From contig JAYUSZ010000060.1 of the NCBI GenBank assembly GCA_043755435.1, forward strand, positions 1 through 41,432: DNA of 41,432 bases, written 5' to 3'. The stretch comes from JANXSF01 sp043755435. GTDB taxonomy: Bacteria > Acidobacteriota > Terriglobia > Bryobacterales > Bryobacteraceae. The notes under the pieces were generated by a model, which was not told the DNA's origin, did no database searches, and was given only the letters and a program-made list of their open reading frames with translations. This document shows, one piece after another, positions 34,671 through 41,432 of the stretch. The translations under genes were made by a program, and so were the position numbers. Positions within the stretch are counted from its first letter, which is position 1. Each line of letters starts with the position of its first letter.

Positions 34671-35959
34671 TGCCGGGCTTTGCCCAACTGCTGCGCAATA
34701 ACAGGAACTATCGCGTTACCTGGGCCGGTCAGGTTGTCAGCGAAATTGGCGACCATTTCAACACCATCGCTGTCTTTGGTCTTGTCTATCAGACAACGCA
34801 TTCCGGATTTGCCGTAAGCGGCGTGATGCTCGCCCGCGCCATTCCCATGCTCCTTGCTGGGCCCCTCGCTGGCGTGGCGCTCGATCGTTTCGATCGCAAA
34901 CGAGTGATGATCACCAGTGACCTCGTCCGCGCCATGTTTGCATTCTTATTCATCCTCGTCGCTGACGGAAAACATGTCGGATTGCTCTACGCATTAAGCG
35001 CCATGCTGATGTTCGCATCACCGTTTTTCACCAGTGGCCGAGCCTCCATCCTGCCGGTCATCGCCCGCAAGGAAGAACTCCACGCAGCGAATTCGTTAAT
35101 GCAAACCACCCAGTGGGCCAACACCGCCATCGGATCGTTTTTGGGCGGATTGAGTGCCTCCAGGTTAGGTTACGAATGGGCCTTTTTCTTCAACGCGCTC
35201 TCCTTCTTGTTCTCTGCCTGGTGCATTTCTCAGCTAAAAGTCGATGATGGCTTCAAAGCTAAGAGATCGATGCTGAGCGAAGATCAGGTCATGCGGCCGT
35301 GGCGTGAATATGCTGACGGCTTAGCCTACATGCGTGGAATTCCTTTGGTTTTCGCCATCGCAATGGTCCATGTAGGTTGGGCCACTGGCGGCGGAGCTGC
35401 ACAAATTCTTTTCACTCTTTTCAGTGAACAAGTGCATCATCGCGGCGCGGAAGGCATCGGATTTTTGTGGGCAGCTGCCGGAGTCGGATTAGTCTGCGGA
35501 GGCGGCATTGGCCATTGGCTTGGACCGAAACTCAGTTTCATAGGATACAAACGCACCATCGCCTCGGCCTACATCATCCATGGAATTGCCTACATCCTTT
35601 TCAGCTTGATGCCAACATTCGGCCTGGCCATGATCTTCATTGCAATCTCCAGGGCCAGCGTGGCCGTTTCCAGCGTGCTGAATTTTGGCAAGCTTCTTCG
35701 TCTGGTTGAGGATCAATACCGTGGCCGTGTTTTCGCCACTCTTGAAACCCTAACTTGGTCCATGATGATGCTCTCCATGTTTGGAGCAGGCTGGGCTTCT
35801 GACTCAGTAAGTCCCCGCACCATCGGAGTTGTTAGCGGACTACTCAGTTCCTCAACTTCTGTCTTTTGGATTTGGGCGAATGCAACCGGTCGCCTCCCCG
35901 AACCCACATCTGAGCCGGGTGACGATGATATAGAGGTACATGGAGATCCAAATGTCTAA
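34670..35959 (+). CDS. MFS transporter, EntS/MFS_3-type
   Basis: This 429-residue membrane protein has 12 predicted helices and begins with the family pattern FAQLLRNNRNYRVTWAGQVVSEIGDHF. Loop 2-3 has LAGPLAGVALDRFDRKRVMI, the D-R-x-D/G-R-R signature of MFS exporters. DMT and MFS carriers side by side in one operon suggest export of a product or uptake and release of related compounds. The C-terminal tail is short and acidic. The stop overlaps the SDR gene by 8 bases at its preferred start. Substrate unknown. Confidence 0.86.
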   Translation: MPGFAQLLRNNRNYRVTWAGQVVSEIGDHFNTIAVFGLVYQTTHSGFAVSGVMLARAIPMLLAGPLAGVALDRFDRKRVMITSDLVRAMFAFLFILVADGKHVGLLYALSAMLMFASPFFTSGRASILPVIARKEELHAANSLMQTTQWANTAIGSFLGGLSASRLGYEWAFFFNALSFLFSAWCISQLKVDDGFKAKRSMLSEDQVMRPWREYADGLAYMRGIPLVFAIAMVHVGWATGGGAAQILFTLFSEQVHHRGAEGIGFLWAAAGVGLVCGGGIGHWLGPKLSFIGYKRTIASAYIIHGIAYILFSLMPTFGLAMIFIAISRASVAVSSVLNFGKLLRLVEDQYRGRVFATLETLTWSMMMLSMFGAGWASDSVSPRTIGVVSGLLSSSTSVFWIWANATGRLPEPTSEPGDDDIEVHGDPNV

Positions 35960-36692
35960 CTCAACCGTTCGAACCAGCCTTCAGGGAAAAACGGTCCTGG
36001 TAACCGGCGCAGCCAAGCGCATCGGACGCGAAATCGCCCTTCGACTTGCCGCCGAAGGGGCCAAGCTTGCACTCCATTACAACGGATCGAAGTGGGATGC
36101 AGAACGGACAGCCAAGGATTGCGGCGGCGCAACCCTCTTCCAGGCAAATCTTGAAAGCGTAACGGAAATTGAACAAATGTTCCGGCAGATCGATGAACGC
36201 CTCGGTGGTCTCGATTGCCTTGTGAACAACGCCGCTCGCTTCACTCAAATTGACCCCCTGAAGATTACCGAAGCGGATTGGGATTTCATCCACAACGTCA
36301 ATTTGAAGGCAACATTCTTTTGTGCCAAGGAAGCAGCAATCCGCATGAAAGCTCGTGGAACTGGCCGCATTGTGAACATCAGTTCCCTTGGGGGCTTACG
36401 TCCCTGGGCCGATCATGCTCACTACTGCGCTTCCAAGGCCGGGGTAATCATGTTGACAAAATCGTTAGCCAAAGCCTGGGCTCCCCAAATTACTGTAAAT
36501 TCCGTCGCTCCCGGCGTTATTCCTTTCGGTGAGGAATCCGTCCCCGAAGTTGCCTCCATGATCCGAGCCACCCCTGCCGGCCGCCCAGGAACAGGCCCGG
36601 AATTGGCCGATGCAGTTGTCTATTTCCTTGAATCCCCAAGCTTTATCACCGGCCAGATTCTGGCTGTGGATGGCGGATTAAGTCTTCGTTGA
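35952..36692 (+). CDS. SDR-family oxidoreductase (FabG/pteridine-reductase-like)
   Basis: From the ATG at 35952 (GGAG 6 bases upstream) the protein has 246 residues, standard for classical SDRs. It has the cofactor motif TGAAKRIG, the NNAA strand motif, catalytic Ser in ISSLGG and Tyr-x3-Lys (YCASKAG). The Lys-Arg in the glycine motif (AKRIG) suggests NADPH and is typical of pteridine-reductase-type SDRs. The C-terminus GQILAVDGGLS is normal. It is the last gene of the operon with mazG, GNAT, racemase and transporters. A long stem-loop follows it. Substrate unknown. Confidence 0.88.
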   Translation: MSNSTVRTSLQGKTVLVTGAAKRIGREIALRLAAEGAKLALHYNGSKWDAERTAKDCGGATLFQANLESVTEIEQMFRQIDERLGGLDCLVNNAARFTQIDPLKITEADWDFIHNVNLKATFFCAKEAAIRMKARGTGRIVNISSLGGLRPWADHAHYCASKAGVIMLTKSLAKAWAPQITVNSVAPGVIPFGEESVPEVASMIRATPAGRPGTGPELADAVVYFLESPSFITGQILAVDGGLSLR

Positions 36693-36698
36693 AAGGAA

Positions 36699-36766
36699 GC
36701 CGACAAAGGCCAGGGCGGCCTCGAGGCATGGATGAATTCGCTGCCGTCCTGGTCCGTTTTGTCGGC
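36699..36766 (+). terminator. long imperfect stem-loop after the SDR gene
   Basis: GCCGACAAA and TTTGTCGGC form a 9-bp outer stem, and GGCCAGGGCGGC with GCCGTCCTGGTCC extends it to about 20 bp with few mismatches. It begins 7 bases after the stop of the last gene in the operon. No T-tract follows. It may work as a terminator or 3' stabilising element. Confidence 0.55.
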
Positions 36767-36885
36767 GAATATTTAGGAGCTAAGGTCCGCACTTAGTACG
36801 CTTGTCACTTTTCAACCAAAAATAAGTGATTTCCCCCATTTAGCTTCCACCTCCTTCTGCCGAATAAACCAGTAGGCGTCATTGC

Positions 36886-39294
36886 ATGAATACTCAACTC
36901 ACTAGAATTGTCGAAACTGTGATCCCTTTCCGGATAATATCCTTGAGTCTGGTTCTATTAGCCGGCCAGCTTAGCGCGCAAGTGGTTACAAATAAGGTGT
37001 CTACGACTCCGTCTGGTGCCGTCTTTTTCGTCGACGGTACGCCCTACACTTCTCCTCAGGTGTTTTTGTGGCAAGCAGGAACAAAGCATGTTCTGCAAAT
37101 CAATCCTCAAAATGATGCCGCCTTGAGTACGCGTTATGCAACCGACGGTTGGACCGACAGCACAGGTACTTTTAGCGCTCCCAGTGCGTCGGTTACCGTC
37201 ACCGCCAATTCCATCATTACGGATTACAGGGCAGCAGTAACGGTTCAGCACAGGGTCACGCTATCAATGTATAACTATTCGTCAGATGTGGGCCGGTCAA
37301 CGAATCTCTGCGCCTATCCAGGCTCACCGAATCTGCCGGCAAGTAATAATCCGGGAGTAGTATTCCCAGGGATTGTATATGTTGGCGGAATTTGTTACGA
37401 CACATCACAAACACTATGGGTGAATGCGGCTTCTAATCTTGCCCTTGCGGCATACCCCTTCCCAGGTTTCGTCTTCCAGGGATGGTCCGTGAATACCAGC
37501 GCTCCAGACGCTTTCGTTGGAACCATTTTAGTAAACGGCCCATTGGTATTGAATCCCCGTTTCGCACCGGGCAAGCGGGTTACTTTTTATACTGATCCCC
37601 CGGAGTTACAAGTACGCGTGGATGGAACCAACGTGAAGACTGTGCAACAAGATCTAAACATTCCTGTCAACAAGCCAGGCGTCTTTGATTTTGGCGACGG
37701 ACAGAACATTATTCTTGGCGCCCCCTCCCCTCAAAGAGACAATGGTCAGAATTGGTGGGTCTTCGATTCCTTTAGCACTGGTGGTGGACAGAACTCCATC
37801 TACAAAGTTACCGATGTGAATATTGCCGCAATAATCATTGCACGATTCAAGAAGGGGATTAGCGTTTCCATGGCTACCAATCCTCCCAATCTTAAGTTGA
37901 ACATTGACGGACGGGAAAATTGGCCTTCCCAGGATTTCATTTGGGCGGCTGGAAGCAAACATGACATCGCCGCACCCGCGTTAACAACCGATTCCCGCGG
38001 ACGCAAATATCAATTCATGGGTTGGAGCCACGGTGGAGAGGCTCTTCAGCAATTGGTTCTGCCCGGTGACATCCCTTCCGGCGGAGGGATCCGTTGGACA
38101 GCCAACTACCAGATTCTTCCCCGTTTGACGGTATCCATGGCTCAAGCTGGCATTCGTCTTCAAGTGGATGGAGCGGATTGCATTGCGCCTTGCACTGTTG
38201 ATAAGCCTGCCGGGTCCAGTGTCACCGTTGCCGCCGCGAACATAGTACCGGTTGGTGACGGTTCGCGCTTTGAATTCCAGGGTTGGAATGATGGCGTCTC
38301 CTCGCCTGCCCGAACCGTTCTCCTGACCACAGAAGATCTACGTATCGGCGCGTCCTATCGCACCATGAATCGCTTAGTTGCCGTTGCCGATCCCGCCGAA
38401 GGTGCCGAGTTCCGAATGAGCCCTCCCAGCGCAGACGGGTTCTATTCGTCTGAAACCCAGGTCACAGTAACGGTTGAACCTTTAAGAGGGTTCCGGTTCC
38501 GCCGTTGGGAAGGAGACCTTCAAGGTACTTTCCGCACCGCCTCCATATCCATGGCCGGTTCCCGTTTACTTCGAGCCGCTCTAGATAAAACCGCTTTCGT
38601 CGCCGAAGCAGGTGTACGAAACGCCGCTGGCGATACTCCCATACAAGCTGTTTCCGGCGGTTCCATCATTTCCATCTACGGGGAAGGCCTCGGATCGGAA
38701 ACCGAGGTTGGCGGAGTGAGTCCCATGCCGCAAGCCCTCGGTGGCATAACCGTCCGATGGAACAACCGCTTCCTCCCTCTCATTTTTGTAAGTCCACAAC
38801 AGATCAATGCAGTGCTCCCGGCCGACGCTGAATTGGGTGACCACACTCTTTACGTTCGTCTCGCCACTCAGCAGGAAATTCCCTCCAACTTCAAAGTGGT
38901 TCGCAATGCTCCAGGGTTGTTCTCCTACTTTGTTGACTCCACTGGTTACGCAGTAGCACTTCACGAAAATGGGAAACCGATAACTCCCGATAGCCCCGCG
39001 AAGAAAGGGGAAACCATCACCATTTATGGCACTGGTTTCGGACCTCTCCTCCGTCCTGTCCCGGAAGGTTTCGCAGTTCCAGATGGCATTCTCTACGCAC
39101 TTGCGGACAAAACCGAATTGGTAGCAGGACAATACACTGCTCCAGCAATATCGTCGGTTGCAGCCCCCGGCTTAATTGGGACAATTGCTTCCCGTTGGAA
39201 ACTCGCCCCCGATTTCCCCTCTGGTGCCGCCGTACAAATCAAAGTTCGAGTGAACGGACAAGAAAGCAACAACGTTCTTTTGCCAGTGGAGTAA
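36886..39294 (+). CDS. secreted repeat protein with C-terminal TIGR03437-type domain
   Basis: An 802-residue exported protein with a signal peptide (about 12-31, ending LSAQV). The first 560 residues have four or five beta-rich modules of B-repeat/PEGA character, each with a V-D-G-type turn and a G-W core (VDGTPYTSPQVFLWQAGTKH, IDGRENWPSQDFIWAAGSKH, VDGADCIAPCTVDKPAGSSV, FEFQGWNDGVSSPAR). The C-terminal 230 residues match TIGR03437 (VRNAAGDTPIQAVSGGSII, VSPQQINAVLPA, ITIYGTGFGPLL), a domain largely confined to Solibacter/Bryobacterales, where it ends many large surface proteins. It probably acts at the cell surface. The gene is followed after 3 bases by the next exported protein. Confidence 0.85.
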   Translation: MNTQLTRIVETVIPFRIISLSLVLLAGQLSAQVVTNKVSTTPSGAVFFVDGTPYTSPQVFLWQAGTKHVLQINPQNDAALSTRYATDGWTDSTGTFSAPSASVTVTANSIITDYRAAVTVQHRVTLSMYNYSSDVGRSTNLCAYPGSPNLPASNNPGVVFPGIVYVGGICYDTSQTLWVNAASNLALAAYPFPGFVFQGWSVNTSAPDAFVGTILVNGPLVLNPRFAPGKRVTFYTDPPELQVRVDGTNVKTVQQDLNIPVNKPGVFDFGDGQNIILGAPSPQRDNGQNWWVFDSFSTGGGQNSIYKVTDVNIAAIIIARFKKGISVSMATNPPNLKLNIDGRENWPSQDFIWAAGSKHDIAAPALTTDSRGRKYQFMGWSHGGEALQQLVLPGDIPSGGGIRWTANYQILPRLTVSMAQAGIRLQVDGADCIAPCTVDKPAGSSVTVAAANIVPVGDGSRFEFQGWNDGVSSPARTVLLTTEDLRIGASYRTMNRLVAVADPAEGAEFRMSPPSADGFYSSETQVTVTVEPLRGFRFRRWEGDLQGTFRTASISMAGSRLLRAALDKTAFVAEAGVRNAAGDTPIQAVSGGSIISIYGEGLGSETEVGGVSPMPQALGGITVRWNNRFLPLIFVSPQQINAVLPADAELGDHTLYVRLATQQEIPSNFKVVRNAPGLFSYFVDSTGYAVALHENGKPITPDSPAKKGETITIYGTGFGPLLRPVPEGFAVPDGILYALADKTELVAGQYTAPAISSVAAPGLIGTIASRWKLAPDFPSGAAVQIKVRVNGQESNNVLLPVE

Positions 39295-39297
39295 TTC

Positions 39298-40395
39298 ATG
39301 CGCATTCATTTGCTTTTTCTCATTGCCGCACCCTTTGTTCAAGCGCAACTCGCGGAAACTACTGAGCCCAGCTATTGGCGATTTGCTCACCCAAATGCCG
39401 AACTGGTTGCCGGTATCAATTGGAAAGCAATTGATGGCGCATCCTCCTCCCGCTCCCAATGGCGAGCCGTGGGCGAAATGCTTGGACACGTCGATCGCCT
39501 CTTGGTTTCTTCCCCAGTATCGGGTGAACCAGGCAGGGCACCGGCTCACATGTTGGTTATCGCTACTGGACGCTTCGATCTTGCTCAGCTTCAGAAAGCC
39601 GCCGCAAAAGAAGGGGCAATCTCTGTGCCCCTCAAAGGTGCGTTCTTACTAGGATCCCCCAAGCCCTCCGCTGACGAAGTCATGTTGGCCTTCATCGATC
39701 CTGCCATCGCACTCATCGGAACCAAGCAAGTCATTTCTGAGGCCCTCGATCGTGGCAACACTCCACGACGTGGACCACTCTCAGAAAAAAACGACCTCTT
39801 TGCAACAGCCGCCGACATGGCTGGGCTGAACGATTCTTGGGTAGTATCGAATGTTGACGAATCCAGCAAGAACGAAGCCAACGGTCTGTTTCACGGAATG
39901 AATGCCTACGGGGTTGGGTTCAAACTCGCCGATGGTGTCCAACTCAGTCTGCACATGAATGTCACCAACGAACTACTAGCTAAGGAATCCTTGAAACGTC
40001 TCGGTCCAATCCTCACCCAAATGGACAAACACTTTCCTGGTGTTCTTCCCTCCAAGCCCGGCTTAGGAATTGCCGAATTGCTCGTACCCATGGTCGCCAC
40101 CGTCGAAGATGCCGACGTCCATGCCTGGTCCCATGTCACATCTGCTCAACTCGCATCCATTCGCAAGAAGCAAGCCCCATCGCTGGCCTCCACATCCAAT
40201 CCGGCAGGTCTCAAACCCTCCGAAATTGCTCCACCACCAGCAATTGGCAATCCTCGCCCCACAGTTCCAATGGCCGTTGCCGCCACTAACTCCCCGATTG
40301 CTCCCCCTCCCCCTGTCAAGAAATCCAAAGTTGTCCGAATCGAGGGTCTAGAGGACGGAGTCCGGCTAATCCCATACGGCGGCGGAACGGAATAG
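39298..40395 (+). CDS. exported protein with proline-rich C-terminus, unknown
   Basis: This 365-residue protein begins with a clear signal peptide (about 1-17, ending VQAQL). A globular part (about 20-280) has alternating helices and strands (HMLVIATGRFDLAQLQKAA, VMLAFIDPAIALIGTKQVIS) that resemble exported acidobacterial proteins I know only as hypothetical. The C-terminal 75 residues are rich in Pro, Ala and Ser, with the VRIEGLEDGVRLIPYGG tail. It lies 3 bases after the TIGR03437 gene and may be its partner. No enzyme motif is visible. Confidence 0.7.
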   Translation: MRIHLLFLIAAPFVQAQLAETTEPSYWRFAHPNAELVAGINWKAIDGASSSRSQWRAVGEMLGHVDRLLVSSPVSGEPGRAPAHMLVIATGRFDLAQLQKAAAKEGAISVPLKGAFLLGSPKPSADEVMLAFIDPAIALIGTKQVISEALDRGNTPRRGPLSEKNDLFATAADMAGLNDSWVVSNVDESSKNEANGLFHGMNAYGVGFKLADGVQLSLHMNVTNELLAKESLKRLGPILTQMDKHFPGVLPSKPGLGIAELLVPMVATVEDADVHAWSHVTSAQLASIRKKQAPSLASTSNPAGLKPSEIAPPPAIGNPRPTVPMAVAATNSPIAPPPPVKKSKVVRIEGLEDGVRLIPYGGGTE

Positions 40396-40424
40396 GTTTT
40401 TACAGACAACACTAACAAATTCGC

Positions 40425-40453
40425 TTGAAGCCATCCCATACCAGTGATATGCT
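40425..40453 (+). promoter_or_regulatory. sigma-70-like promoter of the small gene at 40631
   Basis: TTGAAG and TATGCT are separated by 17 bases, each matching four of six consensus positions. The predicted start near 40460 gives a leader of about 170 bases. A CCTCC stretch (about 40483-40487) in the leader could pair with the GGAGG ribosome binding site at 40617-40621. Confidence 0.45.
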
Positions 40454-40630
40454 GAAAGTCTAGTGGAGTGATTTAGAGTCCTTTCCTCCTTTGGAGAGGA
40501 TTCTGCTACTTGCAACCACGTAAAAAAGTGCTAAAGGTGCCTCGGCTTGTTTCCTGCTTCATCCCAACAACCGCACGCGCTAATGGCTGGATTTCTGCCT
40601 TCTCGAAGGGAAGGTTGGAGGTACGGGCTT

Positions 40631-40915
40631 ATGTTAGATAAACTCTCGATCCCCGAGCTTGGCGGATCGCAAGGTGAATTGGTCTTACTGCGCTTAGCGG
40701 TATCGCCTCATTTGTTGGAAGATGTCCTGGAATCGCTCTCAGGCACACCCTTTCCGGTGAATCCGCAAATCATTCACCAACCTGGCAACGTCACTGTTGA
40801 GTTTCCCGCCTACGAAGGCCAAGTGGAATTCACCAGAAAACTGCTTGCCAAAGATAACCTGCCTTTAGAAAATCTGGAGATTATCAAAATGCTCAGCGCA
40901 ATCGGAGAACGTTAA
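40631..40915 (+). CDS. small cytoplasmic protein, unknown
   Basis: A 94-residue protein starting at an ATG with GGAGG 9 bases upstream. The sequence alternates helices and strands (GELVLLRLAVSPHLLEDVLESL, then GNVTVEFPAYEGQVEFTRKLL), compatible with a small ferredoxin-like alpha/beta fold. It has no signal peptide or Cys. A longer frame from 40547 would begin inside the leader and is unlikely. Its 3' end overlaps the 3' end of the anti-sigma factor gene by 4 bases (convergent). No family recognised. Confidence 0.65.
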   Translation: MLDKLSIPELGGSQGELVLLRLAVSPHLLEDVLESLSGTPFPVNPQIIHQPGNVTVEFPAYEGQVEFTRKLLAKDNLPLENLEIIKMLSAIGER

Positions 40916-41190
40916 GGATTTATACCAGACGGATTCCCGCTCGCTTTATCGGCGGCAATCTTCCGCTCCAGCGCCTTCATCACACGGGATTCAATCCCTG
41001 CTGGGATCTCCTGCGCCTGCATGCCTTTGAAGACTTTTAGCGTTTTCTGCGTAGTGTCCACAATCACCCAGCAATTGGGGCACTCGCTTACGTGCCGCTG
41101 CAATTCCTGCCGCAAATTAGGGTCCGCTGTATCGTCCAGAAAGCTGTTCAACTCAGCCATTAGATCTTTACATGTAAGCAAACGCGTCAT
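40912..41190 (-). CDS. anti-sigma factor, zf-HC2 type
   Basis: A 92-residue protein with the zinc-finger anti-sigma pattern: Cys7 (LLTCKDLMAEL) and HVSECPNC (about 33-40), giving the H-x3-C-x2-C motif. No transmembrane helix is present, so it is a soluble ZAS-type anti-sigma factor. The ATG at 41190 overlaps the end of the sigma factor gene by 23 bases, the normal order of sigma then anti-sigma. It would hold the adjacent ECF sigma factor inactive until a signal acts on the zinc site. Confidence 0.85.
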   Translation of the reverse strand: MTRLLTCKDLMAELNSFLDDTADPNLRQELQRHVSECPNCWVIVDTTQKTLKVFKGMQAQEIPAGIESRVMKALERKIAADKASGNPSGINP

Positions 41191-41432
41191 CCCCCTTCTT
41201 CTTAAACATCCGCGTTAGTTTTTCCCTCAACTCGAGTCTCGCCCGTAGCAATCTCGATTTCACAGCCGGGATCGACAGTCCAAGAGTGTCAGCCGTTTCT
41301 TCCGTTGACAATTCCTCGACGTCACGCAGGACGAAAACCGTGCGGAACGACGGCTTCAAGCTCTGGATAGCGTCATCCAGAATCACTCGCATTTCTTCCT
41401 GTGAGTACTTTTGCTCCGGGTCGCCATCCCAA
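41168..41432 (-). CDS. ECF sigma factor (C-terminal part, N-terminus beyond the window)
   Basis: The reverse strand stays open to the window edge, giving 88 codons. They include the complete sigma region 4: LDDAIQSLKPSFRTVFVLRDVEELS, then the helix-turn-helix STEETADTLGLSIPAVKSRLLRARLELRE. Regions 1-3 lie outside. An internal ATG at 41392 is not the start, because the frame continues upstream with residues typical of the region before 4.1. It overlaps the anti-sigma gene. The regulon cannot be predicted. Confidence 0.9.
   Translation of the reverse strand, partial: WDGDPEQKYSQEEMRVILDDAIQSLKPSFRTVFVLRDVEELSTEETADTLGLSIPAVKSRLLRARLELREKLTRMFKKKGDDAFAYM

Noticed and set aside
40547..40630. longer start for the small gene at 40631
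   Set aside because: It has no ribosome binding site and low-complexity sequence, while the ATG at 40631 has GGAGG at good distance.

Overview
The window is about 41 kb of bacterial chromosome. It most resembles Acidobacteriota of the Bryobacterales/Solibacter type: it has a secreted protein ending in a TIGR03437-type domain, a DUF1501 + PSCyt1/DUF1549/DUF1553 gene pair, a DUF5818-like small secreted protein and medium GC content. This assignment rests on gene families, not on a phylogenetic marker. I see no rRNA, tRNA, CRISPR array or intact mobile element.

Layout. (1) 1-5617, minus: a three-gene operon of a large PSCyt1/DUF1549/LamG/DUF1553 cytochrome-like protein, a Tat-exported DUF1501 protein and a Tat-exported terpenoid-cyclase-like toroid protein that runs off the left edge. 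(2) 5666-11180, minus: a TetR regulator followed by a DevBCA/TolC-type export system (permease, ATPase, membrane fusion protein, TolC) and a small lipoprotein. Two matching 13-bp palindromic sites look like the TetR operators. (3) 11282-15680: a small DUF5818-like secreted protein, a divergent membrane pyrophosphatase with its own terminator, and an RlmI-like rRNA methyltransferase. (4) 15706-24088: a stress and signalling block with a small membrane protein, two tandem-domain universal stress proteins, a baeRF3 protein, a zinc alcohol dehydrogenase, a hybrid histidine kinase, a single-domain receiver and an NtrC-type sigma-54 activator. Good sigma-54 promoter matches (TGGC-N8-TGC type) precede both stress-protein genes and the baeRF3 gene, which suggests one regulon, possibly driven by the local activator.

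(5) 24107-29156: an ExeA-like ATPase, then a disturbed accessory region. Fragments of one PQQ-dependent glucose-dehydrogenase-like gene lie at both ends (about 25.10-25.21 kb and 28.78-29.15 kb, plus strand). Between them sit three minus-strand genes: a small exported protein, a DUF5677-like helical protein and a roughly 569-residue protein with a HEPN-like C-terminal motif that is broken by a -1 frameshift at a hairpin. This is the most unusual part of the window. (6) 29157-36692: argS divergent from a tightly overlapping operon of mazG, a COG3375-type GNAT acyltransferase, an OSBS/N-succinylamino-acid racemase (menC family), an EamA transporter, an MFS transporter and an SDR oxidoreductase. 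The GNAT-racemase pairing is the known context of N-succinylamino acid racemases. (7) 36886-41432: the TIGR03437 surface protein, an exported proline-rich protein, a small cytoplasmic protein with a long leader, and a zf-HC2 anti-sigma factor with the C-terminal part of its ECF sigma factor, cut by the right edge.
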